Part shown: piece by piece, positions 1 through 7,516 of the stretch
Numbering within the stretch: the stretch's first letter is position 1
Layout: each line of letters starts with the position of its first letter
Assembly: GCA_002309955.1 (NCBI GenBank)
Contig: DBXQ01000127.1
Coordinates: 1-31,966, forward strand
Source: Bacteroidales bacterium UBA1208
GTDB lineage: Bacteria; Bacteroidota; Bacteroidia; Bacteroidales; P3
DNA length: 31,966 nucleotides
Reading direction: 5' to 3'
Position numbers and translations under genes: made by a program
Notes under the pieces: generated by a model
Told to the model about the DNA's origin: nothing
Database searches by the model: none
Seen by the model: the letters and a program-made list of their open reading frames with translations, nothing else

Positions 1-987
1 AAGGGAAGCATCGAGATGTTCGAGCAATCGCTGGAGAGGCTGCAAGTGGATTATTTTGATTTCTACATGCTCCATTGTATAGGCCTCCCCGGACGCGATT
101 TGGATGGAAACCCTGTCGCCCCGCACGATGCTTTCATGCGCCGTTTTATCGACAACGGGATGCTGGAGTGGCTGGTAGAACAGCGAGCCAAAGGGCGTAT
201 CCGCAACTTAGGTTTCTCCTACCATGGTGATGTGAAGGTGTTCGACGAAGCGTTGGCTATGCATGAGAAAGTGCATTGGGACCATGTGCTTATCCAGCAT
301 AATTACATCAACTGGCAGCATGCCGACTCGCTGTCGCCCGACGGAAGCGGAGATGCCAATTCGGAGTACCTCTATGGCGAGTTGGCGAAGCGCGATATCC
401 CAGTCTTTGTCATGGAGCCTCTGTTGGGCGGACAGTTGGCCAATCTGCCGCAGTTTGCTGTGGATGAACTGAAAGGTCGCGAGCCTGAACATAGTTTGGC
501 CTCATGGGCATTCCGCTTCGCGGCTACTATGCCACGAATTTTGACGGTGCTTAGTGGCATGACTTATATGGAACATCTGCAGGACAATATCCGCACTTTG
601 GCACCATTGCAGCCCCTCACCGACGAGGATATGGCACTGTTGCGCTCAATAGCCGACCGCTATGTAGAGTTTCCTCTCGTGCCCTGCACTGGTTGCCAGT
701 ATTGCATGCCATGCCCCTACGGCATTGACATTCCCGGCAATTTTGCTCACTACAACCGCATGGTCAACGAAGGCAACCTGCTTGACACTCCTGCCGACAA
801 CGCTGCCAGCGACGAGCGTCGTGCCTATCGCAAGGCTCGCCGTGCCTACCTTGTCAGCTATGGCCGCGAAATTGCCCGTGAGCGGCAAGCCGACCACTGT
901 ATCGGTTGCGGACGGTGCCTGCACGAATGCCCGCAGGGTATCAATATACCCGAAAAACTTGCCGCTATAGAGAAAATAATCTCTTAA
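1..987 (+). CDS. Aldo/keto reductase with C-terminal 4Fe-4S ferredoxin domain (5' truncated)
   Basis: The reading frame is open from base 1 and the first Met is only at base 16, so the start lies outside the window; roughly the first 100 residues of a typical ~400-aa protein are missing. The visible N-terminal part (SLERLQVDYFDFYMLHC, then a region around KGRIRNLGFSYHGD) is the middle of an aldo/keto reductase TIM barrel. The C-terminus carries two cysteine clusters, CTGCQYCMPCP (about bases 685-717) and CIGCGRCLHECP (about 898-933), typical of a dicluster ferredoxin domain. This architecture is common in anaerobes; it probably acts as a cytoplasmic NAD(P)H- or ferredoxin-linked carbonyl reductase, substrate unknown. 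It ends 43 bases before tatA and may be co-transcribed with it. Family assignment is firm; the specific reaction is not predictable. Confidence 0.9.
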   Translation, partial: KGSIEMFEQSLERLQVDYFDFYMLHCIGLPGRDLDGNPVAPHDAFMRRFIDNGMLEWLVEQRAKGRIRNLGFSYHGDVKVFDEALAMHEKVHWDHVLIQHNYINWQHADSLSPDGSGDANSEYLYGELAKRDIPVFVMEPLLGGQLANLPQFAVDELKGREPEHSLASWAFRFAATMPRILTVLSGMTYMEHLQDNIRTLAPLQPLTDEDMALLRSIADRYVEFPLVPCTGCQYCMPCPYGIDIPGNFAHYNRMVNEGNLLDTPADNAASDERRAYRKARRAYLVSYGREIARERQADHCIGCGRCLHECPQGINIPEKLAAIEKIIS

Positions 988-1030
988 TTAGTCCAGTCAG
1001 TATAATTAGTCCAATAAATAAAATAGCACT

Positions 1031-1210
1031 ATGAAATTGTTATTCTTGGGTACTTGGGAAATCATTGTCATCGTCCTTGTGGTGTTGTTGCTCTTTGGTG
1101 GCAAGAAAATCCCCGAACTCATGCGCGGCATAGGTAAAGGCGTGAAGAGTTTCAAGGACGGCATGAACGGCCTCGAAGACCCAAACCCCAAAGATGAAAC
1201 CAAAAACTAA
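1031..1210 (+). CDS. tatA: Sec-independent protein translocase subunit TatA (59 aa)
   Basis: A 59-codon ORF starting with ATG gives a short N-terminal segment GTWEIIVIVLVVLLLFGGKK, the hinge FGGKKIPELMRGIGKG, and an amphipathic helix (VKSFKDGM) followed by a short acidic/polar tail. This is the canonical TatA/E layout: one membrane helix, a hinge and an amphipathic helix. TatA oligomerises with TatC to export folded proteins across the inner membrane. The partner tatC lies 70 bases downstream on the same strand and no TatB is seen, matching the minimal TatAC systems of Bacteroidetes. The stop codon lies inside an inverted repeat (see 1202-1253). Confidence 0.95.
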   Translation: MKLLFLGTWEIIVIVLVVLLLFGGKKIPELMRGIGKGVKSFKDGMNGLEDPNPKDETKN

Positions 1211-1253
1211 AAAGTAAAAACTAAAACTTGTTTCGTTCACCTTTTTAGTTTTT
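1202..1253. repeat. 13-bp perfect inverted repeat with 7-bp periodic AT-rich sequence
   Basis: AAAAACTAAAAAG at 1202-1214 is the exact reverse complement of CTTTTTAGTTTTT at 1241-1253, with a 26-base loop. The left arm includes the tatA stop codon. Both arms have an approximate 7-base period of the type AAAAACT. It could form a weak hairpin between tatA and tatC and change their relative expression, or could simply be a spacer repeat. The right arm is followed by more T-rich sequence, but the stem has only two G:C pairs per arm, so a classical terminator is unlikely. Confidence 0.6.
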
Positions 1254-1280
1254 AGTTTTACCCTTTTAGTTTAAAAGAGG

Positions 1281-2027
1281 ATGGATTTTTGGGGACATCT
1301 TGACGAGTTGCGGGGTTGCCTTGTCAGGGCCATTGTGGCGGTGGTGATTGCCGCTGTGGCAGCTTTTTGCTGTAAGGAGTGGCTCTTTGCTGTCGTCATG
1401 GCTCCCTCGCAGCCCGGCTTTGTTACCTATCGTCTCTTTGAGCGCCTCACCGGCATCAAGTCCGACTTCCATATAGATCTCTTTAATCCAGAACTGGCAC
1501 AGCAGTTCATCGTCCACATGCGTGTGGCTCTTTGGGCTGGATTGCTTGTCGTGTCGCCCTATGTGCTGTATCTGCTGTTCCATTTTATAGCTCCGGGACT
1601 TTATGCCAACGAGCGTCGCCATGCTCTCCGTGCCGTGGGGGGAGGCTATATCATGTTTCTTCTGGGGGTGGCATTGAACTATTTTCTCATCTTCCCTCTC
1701 ACGTTCCGTTTCCTTGGCACATACCAAGTCAGTGCCTCCGTCCCCAACCAGATCGCCCTCACATCGTATATCGACATTCTCCTCATGCTTTGCTTTCTCA
1801 TGGGAGTGGTTTTCGAATTGCCCGTACTTTCGTGGCTGTTGGCCAAGATAGGGGTGTTGAAAGCCTCGTTCATGACACGTTACCGCCGCCATGCCGTGGT
1901 GGCTGTGTTTATCGTCTCCGCTGTTATTACACCCACTGGCGATGCCATTACCCTTTCGCTTGTCGCCTTGCCTATCTATGCCCTATACGAGGTGAGTATT
2001 GGTGTGGTGCGCCGCACGGCACCGTAA
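1281..2027 (+). CDS. tatC: Sec-independent protein translocase subunit TatC
   Basis: This 248-aa protein opens with MDFWGHLDELRGCLVRA, the TatC signature (F-x-x-H-L-x-E-L-R) on the cytoplasmic N-terminus that recognises twin-arginine signal peptides. It is followed by about six hydrophobic segments, the TatC topology. Length matches the family (about 240-280 aa). The chosen ATG is preceded by AGAGG, one of the few recognisable ribosome-binding sequences here. It forms an operon with tatA. It supplies the receptor function of the Tat translocase. Near-certain identification. Confidence 0.96.
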   Translation: MDFWGHLDELRGCLVRAIVAVVIAAVAAFCCKEWLFAVVMAPSQPGFVTYRLFERLTGIKSDFHIDLFNPELAQQFIVHMRVALWAGLLVVSPYVLYLLFHFIAPGLYANERRHALRAVGGGYIMFLLGVALNYFLIFPLTFRFLGTYQVSASVPNQIALTSYIDILLMLCFLMGVVFELPVLSWLLAKIGVLKASFMTRYRRHAVVAVFIVSAVITPTGDAITLSLVALPIYALYEVSIGVVRRTAP

Positions 2028-2040
2028 GATATTTGACTTT

Positions 2041-2090
2041 TAATTTATGAATCTGTTAATTGGATTTACACATTTACACATTAACACATT
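2041..2090. repeat. 8-bp periodic intergenic spacer repeat (copy B)
   Basis: The tatC-to-GH89 spacer contains three ACACATT words exactly 8 bases apart (2068, 2076 and 2084), preceded by ATGAATCTGTTAATTGG. Read on the minus strand it shows the same order of words (GAATGTGTTAATGTG, then AATTAACAGATTC) as the spacers at 12161-12274 and 20550-20624. It belongs to a dispersed family of degenerate spacer repeats. No promoter box or terminator is obvious in this gap. Confidence 0.5.
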
Positions 2091-2114
2091 CTCACTTTAT
2101 AATACCGCCATGCC

Positions 2115-4901
2115 ATGAAAAGAAAAATCCTCTTCCTGTCAATCATTCTATTTGTAGGAGCATCCCCGCTCCAAGCCCAGCAGGCCGCACGTCAGTTGGC
2201 GCAGCGTATTCTGGGCAAGCAAGCCAAACAGTTCGAGTTTGTCCATCGAACCGACACTGTCGATTTCTTTTCCCTCTCCTCCCATGGCGGAAAAATAAGG
2301 ATAGAAGGCAACAACGACAACTCAATGGCCATGGGACTTAATTACTATCTCAAAGAATATGCCCATGTATATGTGTCGTGGTATGCCAGTCAGCCTGTCG
2401 AGCTGCCTCATCGGCTCCCCAAAGTGACGGAACAGGTCACCCGTCGTTGCGCTGTCCCCGTCAGATTCTTTCTCAACTACTGCACCTATGGCTACACCAT
2501 GCCATGGTGGCAGTGGAAAGAATGGGAACGGTTCATTGACTGGATGGCTCTCAACGGAGTCAACATGCCTCTTGCCCTTACGGGACAGGAAGCGGTGTGG
2601 CAGCAAGTATGGCGGGAAATGGGGATGTCCGACGACGAGACACGCGCCTATTTCAGTGGGCCTGCCCATCTTCCTTGGCACCGTATGGCCAATCTCGACG
2701 GTTTCGGCGGCCCCTTGCCGCAATCATGGATTGATGGACAAAAAGAACTCCAACGCAAGATTCTGGCACGGGAACGTGCCTTAGGTATGACCCCTGTGTT
2801 GCCTGCTTTTGCCGGACATGTACCAAAGCAGATTGCCGAGCGTTACCCCCAATCCGATATCAAGCGGCTGAGTAGTTGGTGCGGATTTGAGCCTACCTGT
2901 TTCATGAACTCCACCGACAGTCTGTTTGCTGTCATCCAACGTTTATACCTTGAAAAACAAACCGCCCTGTATGGCACTGACCACATCTATGGGGTCGACC
3001 CATTCAACGAGATGGATCCCCCTACCTGGGAGCCTGGGTATCTGGCCTCTGTATCGGAAAATATCTATGCCTCGCTCTATCAGGTGGACTCGGCGGCACG
3101 TTGGTTGCAGATGTCATGGGTGTTCTACTATAAGCGCAAACAGTGGACTCCCGAGCGACTGAAAGCCTACCTCACCGCTGTGCCAAAGGGCAGGATGATA
3201 CTATTGGACTACTTCTGCGAGAAAACTGAAGTATGGCGCGAAACCGACGGCTTTTTCGGGCAGCCTTTTATCTGGTGCTATCTTGGCAATTTTGGAGGCA
3301 ACACCATGTTGGTGGGTGACTTGAATGTGCTGAGCGGCAAGTTGGATGCTGCCTTTAACGAACAGGCTGGCAACATGCTGGGCGTTGGCTCCACATTGGA
3401 GAGTTTCGATCCTACCCCGCAGATTTTCGAATTTCTGCTCGAACATCCGTGGGAGTACGGCCAGCCTGCCCGTAAAGAAACCAAGGAAAATGGGCGACCT
3501 GACCAATCCCTTATGGAGAACGGACACCCCATCCGGAATGTAACCGCTTTCACCTGCCGTTGGGCAGACCTGCGTCATGGTAAGGAGGACGAAGGCTGCC
3601 GCAAGGCATGGCAACTGTTGGTGGACTCGGTCTACAAGGATTGGTCTTTTTACGGCCTTGGCACTCAGATGGTGGCGCGGCCGTCGCTCTCTGGCCACGG
3701 CACCTATTACACCAAGCCCTATTATTCTTACGACAATGGCACCCTCTTGCGGGCTATACGGCTGATGATGCAGTCGCCGTCGGAGCGGGCGGCATACCGA
3801 TACGATGTGGCCAACTTGCTGTCGCAATGGCTCGGCAACCATTTTATGGAGGTGCGCGATGCCTACACCGCTGCTTATCGCCTTGGCGACCGTGAGGGCA
3901 TGGCTCGCTATAGTGCGTTGGCTCTTGAGTTGATGGATGATGCCGACACGCTGCTCTGTACCGTCAAGCCTTTTGATTATTGCGAGTGGGCTCGGCAGGC
4001 TCATTCATGGGGTAGGGGAGAACGTGAACAGATGTATTATGAAACGCAGGCACGCACTTTGCTCACCGTATGGGGAGGCCCCGTGCTCAACGACTACGCC
4101 AACCGTATGTGGGGATGGCTCTTGAAGAACTATTATCGCACAAGGTGGAGCCTCTTTTTCCGCGCGGTGGACTCGACAATGACCGTTGGCAGCCGTTTCG
4201 ACGAGAAAGCCTTTGGCGACAGGCTCTCGCTGTTCGAGAACCAATGGGCTAATGGAGCCTGCCGGGTGACAGACGCGGGGCAGCAAACTGGAACTCTCGA
4301 AGTGGCCGAGTACATCATGCGCAAGATAGACGCAGGCCATTATTCCGTCCCCAACCGCGCCCGTCAAGTGTTGGCGAACTATATGAAACGTTTCCCCGAG
4401 GCACAATTGCAGGATGTATACAAACTCTGCTTTCAAGATGTCTACGGCCCAGGCCACCTCATCAAAGACTCCACTTCTTGTGCCCAATACATCGTGCGCG
4501 AGATGGAGCAGATGACTCCCGGACGCCATCCCTATCCTGAGTATGAGTACACTGGAGTCGAAGGCAATTATGTGCGGGTCAACATAAAAGTAATCAAAGA
4601 TGGGAAAATAGACCTTGGACGTTTTGTGCAACTGCTTATGCAGAGCGCCCGGCAAGACAAACCCATGCCCCTCTACGACTGGCGCGGACAGTGGCAACGG
4701 CTGCAGACATTGCTCCGCACTGTCGACCCCCGTCCCAACCATTTCGACGAGGATGCCGCTAACTTGGAGCAGTTGTTCGACCGTGGCGAATATGTCTATC
4801 ACCACAGCCCCGGTTTCAACGAGGCCTATGCACCTCACTACCGCCTTATCCGTCGCGACCTTTTCGAGCAAGAGATACTTCCCCTTTTGGCAGTTCCATA
4901 G
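2115..4901 (+). CDS. Secreted alpha-N-acetylglucosaminidase (GH89, NAGLU family) with extra C-terminal domain
   Basis: This 928-aa protein starts with a signal peptide (MKRKILFLSIILFVGASPLQAQ), then the NAGLU N-terminal domain (about 23-120), catalytic barrel (about 120-470) and helical C-terminal domain (to about 735). The expected acid/base Glu is E299 in GVDPFNEMDPP and the expected nucleophile is E429 in GVGSTLESFDP. Their spacing of 130 residues equals that of the human NAGLU pair E316/E446. It should remove alpha-linked N-acetylglucosamine from the non-reducing ends of mucin or proteoglycan glycans, in the periplasm or at the cell surface. GH89 enzymes are usually near 700-750 aa; residues about 738-928 form an additional domain (motif LQDVYKLCFQDVYGPGHLI) that I do not recognise. 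It stands alone here, with no susC/susD pair adjacent. Confidence 0.93.
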   Translation: MKRKILFLSIILFVGASPLQAQQAARQLAQRILGKQAKQFEFVHRTDTVDFFSLSSHGGKIRIEGNNDNSMAMGLNYYLKEYAHVYVSWYASQPVELPHRLPKVTEQVTRRCAVPVRFFLNYCTYGYTMPWWQWKEWERFIDWMALNGVNMPLALTGQEAVWQQVWREMGMSDDETRAYFSGPAHLPWHRMANLDGFGGPLPQSWIDGQKELQRKILARERALGMTPVLPAFAGHVPKQIAERYPQSDIKRLSSWCGFEPTCFMNSTDSLFAVIQRLYLEKQTALYGTDHIYGVDPFNEMDPPTWEPGYLASVSENIYASLYQVDSAARWLQMSWVFYYKRKQWTPERLKAYLTAVPKGRMILLDYFCEKTEVWRETDGFFGQPFIWCYLGNFGGNTMLVGDLNVLSGKLDAAFNEQAGNMLGVGSTLESFDPTPQIFEFLLEHPWEYGQPARKETKENGRPDQSLMENGHPIRNVTAFTCRWADLRHGKEDEGCRKAWQLLVDSVYKDWSFYGLGTQMVARPSLSGHGTYYTKPYYSYDNGTLLRAIRLMMQSPSERAAYRYDVANLLSQWLGNHFMEVRDAYTAAYRLGDREGMARYSALALELMDDADTLLCTVKPFDYCEWARQAHSWGRGEREQMYYETQARTLLTVWGGPVLNDYANRMWGWLLKNYYRTRWSLFFRAVDSTMTVGSRFDEKAFGDRLSLFENQWANGACRVTDAGQQTGTLEVAEYIMRKIDAGHYSVPNRARQVLANYMKRFPEAQLQDVYKLCFQDVYGPGHLIKDSTSCAQYIVREMEQMTPGRHPYPEYEYTGVEGNYVRVNIKVIKDGKIDLGRFVQLLMQSARQDKPMPLYDWRGQWQRLQTLLRTVDPRPNHFDEDAANLEQLFDRGEYVYHHSPGFNEAYAPHYRLIRRDLFEQEILPLLAVP

Positions 4902-4924
4902 TCGTGCTACCGTCGCTCGTTTTT

Positions 4925-4980
4925 CCTCAGTTCTCCCATCGTTCTCCCATCGTTCTTCCTCCACAGAAGGAGAACTGAGG
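4925..4980. terminator. 12-bp perfect inverted repeat after the GH89 gene
   Basis: CCTCAGTTCTCC (4925-4936) pairs exactly with GGAGAACTGAGG (4969-4980). The 32-base loop carries the direct repeat CGTTCTCCCAT/CGTTCTTCC. It begins 23 bases after the stop codon, so it probably terminates or protects the upstream mRNA. There is no T-run, so classical intrinsic termination is not supported. Confidence 0.5.
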
Positions 4981-5159
4981 TATATGTGACGGATAAAAGG
5001 GGGAGAAGGGACGAAGGCAGGGCTCTGGCAGAATCTCGTGTGGGAGGTGCTGCTACCGCATTGCGATTGTTTTGTTGTTTGGTTTGTAGGGGACGAAAAA
5101 AGCCTGTTGGATTGATGAACCATTGTCCCCAACCCCTTTGCTAATGACGTATAGCATTG

Positions 5160-5199
5160 CCTGTCAGAGCCGCGAAGGGCTCCATTAGGAGCGGACAGG
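5160..5199. other. Compact structured element with competing hairpins
   Basis: The outer arms CCTGTC (5160-5165) and GACAGG (5194-5199) are exact complements. Inside, GAGCC (5167-5171) can pair with GGCTC (5178-5182), while GCTCC (5179-5183) can instead pair with GGAGC (5188-5192) around an ATTA loop; the two inner hairpins are mutually exclusive. It lies upstream of the predicted upp promoter, so it is not part of the upp leader. It could be a small RNA, an operator, the end of an upstream transcript or a REP-like palindrome. Confidence 0.4.
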
Positions 5200-5242
5200 G
5201 ATAATTATGAACATTGTGTTGATAAGAAAAGGTGTTAAAAAT

Positions 5243-5275
5243 TTTGTGATTTGCACGGTTTTTTGTAACTTTGCA
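5243..5275 (+). promoter_or_regulatory. Bacteroidetes-type promoter of upp
   Basis: TTTG (5243-5246) is a candidate -33 element, followed after 19 bases by TAACTTTGCA (5266-5275), which matches the -7 consensus TAnnTTTG. Predicted transcription starts near 5280, leaving a leader of about 55 bases before upp. Confidence 0.75.
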
Positions 5276-5336
5276 ATGCTCTTTTGGGAGGGATATTGAA
5301 TGAAATTATTAGTATAATTGTTTAATTCACAAAACT

Positions 5337-5960
5337 ATGGCACTACATATTATCAACCACCCCATGATTCAGCACAAGCTGACAATAATGCGTAGAAAAG
5401 AAACCGGCACCCGCGAGTTTCGTGACTTGTTGAGGGAGATAGGCATGTTGATGGGTTACGAGGTAACCCGTGACTTTCCCCTAAAGACAGTGACAATAGA
5501 GACCCCCATGCAGCAAATGGTGGCACATGAACTGGCGGGCAGGAAAATTTTGTTGGTTCCTATTTTGCGTGCCGGATTGGGCATGGTGGACGGGCTTCTG
5601 ACGCTCATCCCCACTGCCAAGGTTGGCCACATTGGCATGTACCGTGACGAAAGCACCCATGAACCGGTGTTCTATTATTACAAGATGCCTCAGGGGAAAG
5701 ACCGCATTGTTATCATTACCGACCCGATGCTTGCCACCGGAGGCAGTGCCTGCGATGCTATCCATCGCCTCAAGGAGGATGGCTATTCAAACATTCGCAT
5801 GATGTGCCTTGTGGCGGCTCCCGAAGGGGTGAAACGTGTGCAGTTGGAATATCCGGAGGTGGACATCTACACGGCTGCGCTTGACGATGGCTTGAACAGC
5901 GACTGCTACATTATGCCCGGTCTGGGTGACGCCGGCGACCGTATATTCGGCACTAAATAA
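5337..5960 (+). CDS. upp: Uracil phosphoribosyltransferase
   Basis: This 207-aa protein converts uracil plus PRPP to UMP in pyrimidine salvage. It shows the PRPP-binding loop VIITDPMLATGGSA (about residues 125-138), the upstream VPILRAGLGMVDG segment (about 74-86) and the C-terminal uracil-binding motif YIMPGLGDAGDRIFGT (191-206). Length is standard for the family. The uracil permease gene follows 131 bases downstream on the same strand, so uptake and salvage are coupled. A promoter lies directly upstream. Certain identification. Confidence 0.97.
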   Translation: MALHIINHPMIQHKLTIMRRKETGTREFRDLLREIGMLMGYEVTRDFPLKTVTIETPMQQMVAHELAGRKILLVPILRAGLGMVDGLLTLIPTAKVGHIGMYRDESTHEPVFYYYKMPQGKDRIVIITDPMLATGGSACDAIHRLKEDGYSNIRMMCLVAAPEGVKRVQLEYPEVDIYTAALDDGLNSDCYIMPGLGDAGDRIFGTK

Positions 5961-6091
5961 CGTACCGCCTGACCGAGTTTTGGCACTGTTGTGCTGATGG
6001 GTGAACGGGATTCCCGCAATAACACAATTCTGCAACAACACATTGATAAAGAGATATAATTGAAATATAAACCCATTAAATATTATGCATT

Positions 6092-7450
6092 ATGGCAAAA
6101 ATAAGTACGAATGCTCCTGTTTATGATGCAAGACAACTCGGAAAAGGCCGGATGATTGTGTTGGGATTCCAGCACATGTTCGCCATGTTCGGTGCCACTA
6201 TATTGGTGCCTACCATTACGGGGTTGTCGGTGTCGGCAACCCTTTTGTTTGCCGGTCTCGGAACGCTTCTGTTCCATTGGTTCACCAAGATGAAAGTCCC
6301 CGCCTTTTTAGGCTCCAGCTTCGCTTTCCTTGGCGGTTACGCCACAGTGACGGCTATGGGTGCTGAGCTGGGCATGTCGCAAGCCGAGGCATTGCCTTAT
6401 GCCTGTGTGGGTGTAGTGGCCGCTGGACTGCTTTATTTCGTCCTCGCTGCTGCGTTTAGGCTCTTTGGCGTGAAAAGGGTGATGAAGCTCTTCCCGCCTG
6501 TAGTGACCGGGCCTATTATTATTTCCATTGGTCTCATCCTTGCCGGCACTGCTGTGGGGAGCATCCTCACCAACTGGTGGGTTGCGCTTGTGGCTATTTT
6601 GGTGGTCATTGTCTGCAACATCTGGGGCAAAGGTATGATTAAGATTATCCCGATTCTTCTGGGTGTGTTGGCCTCGTATATTGTGGCGGCTGTCTTTGGA
6701 CAGTTGGAGGCTGACAAGGTACATGCTCTTCACGAAGCAGCATGGATAGGGGTGCCTTTCCAATGGGAGAACACAGGTATGTATGCCTTAGGCAGCGGCA
6801 ACTGGAGTTTCTTGATTACCGCAATTGTGGCAATCATGCCTATAGCCTTGGCCACGATGATTGAACACATCGGCGACATGTGTGCCATCAGTTCTACCTG
6901 CAACAGGAATTATTTGGAGGATCCCGGTCTCCACCGCACCCTTATGGGGGACGGTGCAGCCACGGTCTTGGCCTCACTCTTTGGCGCTCCGGCCAACACC
7001 ACCTATGGTGAGAACACCGGTGTGTTGAACCTCACCCGTGTGTTTGACCCCCGTGTAATCCGTATCGCCGCTGTGATAGCCATTGTGTTTAGTTTCTCGC
7101 CCAAGTTTGCAGCACTCATCTATGCAATGCCCACCGCAACAATTGGCGGTGTGTCGCTTATCCTGTACGGTATGATTTCATCCGTGGGTGTGCGCAGCTT
7201 GGTGGAAAACCGTGTCGACCTTACCGACAGCCGCAATCTTATTATCACCGCTCTTACAATCACTTTGGCTGTAGGTATCAGCTATGGTTGTGACGGCGGA
7301 GCCCTTCATTTCGGCAGTATTGGAATCTCCGGCTTGGCTGTGGCTGCCATTGTGGGTATTTTGGCCGCGGTTATTCTTCCCAATAGAGAAGATGACACCG
7401 AGAACATGGAAATGGAGCAGATAAAAGCGGTGGAGGAGATGACCGAATAA
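6092..7450 (+). CDS. uraA: Uracil permease (NCS2 family)
   Basis: This 452-aa polytopic inner-membrane protein has the NCS2 layout of about 12-14 hydrophobic segments. Recognisable pieces are LGFQHMFAMFGATILVPTITGL near the N-terminus (shown split: LGFQHMFAMFGATILVP, then TITGL), MIEHIGDMCAISS carrying the substrate-proximal Glu-His pair, and YGENTGVLNLTRVFDP. It imports uracil, which the upstream upp product turns into UMP. The 131-base gap from upp has no strong promoter box, so both genes are probably one transcript, closed by the strong terminator at 7458-7493. Family is certain; uracil specificity rests on the upp neighbour. Confidence 0.93.
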   Translation: MAKISTNAPVYDARQLGKGRMIVLGFQHMFAMFGATILVPTITGLSVSATLLFAGLGTLLFHWFTKMKVPAFLGSSFAFLGGYATVTAMGAELGMSQAEALPYACVGVVAAGLLYFVLAAAFRLFGVKRVMKLFPPVVTGPIIISIGLILAGTAVGSILTNWWVALVAILVVIVCNIWGKGMIKIIPILLGVLASYIVAAVFGQLEADKVHALHEAAWIGVPFQWENTGMYALGSGNWSFLITAIVAIMPIALATMIEHIGDMCAISSTCNRNYLEDPGLHRTLMGDGAATVLASLFGAPANTTYGENTGVLNLTRVFDPRVIRIAAVIAIVFSFSPKFAALIYAMPTATIGGVSLILYGMISSVGVRSLVENRVDLTDSRNLIITALTITLAVGISYGCDGGALHFGSIGISGLAVAAIVGILAAVILPNREDDTENMEMEQIKAVEEMTE

Positions 7451-7457
7451 AACCGGT

Positions 7458-7493
7458 AAAAGGGATTGCCTGACGACAGGCTGTCCCTTTTTT
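7458..7493 (+). terminator. Intrinsic terminator after uraA
   Basis: AAAAGGGA (7458-7465) and GCCTG (7468-7472) pair with CAGGC (7477-7481) and TCCCTTTT (7484-7491) around an ACGA loop with a 2-base internal mismatch, followed by T residues to 7493. It starts 8 bases after the uraA stop codon and closes the upp-uraA unit. Confidence 0.85.
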
Positions 7494-7516
7494 ATTTGTA
7501 TATAAAATATTATTCA

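Larger units (their letters stand above)
4902..5336. other. Long intergenic region upstream of upp with two hairpins and a promoter
   Basis: These 435 bases have no convincing gene. They hold a hairpin after the GH89 gene (4925-4980), a compact structured segment (5160-5199) and the upp promoter (5243-5275). The stretch 4981-5150 shows nothing recognisable. Confidence 0.7.

Noticed and set aside
1266..1892. Minus-strand ORF of 208 codons over tatC
   Set aside because: Antisense to clear tatC; composition rich in His and Lys, no family.
3201..4004. Minus-strand ORF of 267 codons inside the GH89 gene
   Set aside because: Antisense shadow of a conserved catalytic region.
4005..5132. Long minus-strand ORF of 375 codons overlapping the 3' end of the GH89 gene
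   Set aside because: It lies antisense to a well-supported gene, has no recognisable domain or promoter, and is a typical frame shadow.
7466..7516. Upstream start for alkaline phosphatase
   Set aside because: Lies inside the uraA terminator hairpin; the ATG at 7517 begins a clean signal peptide.
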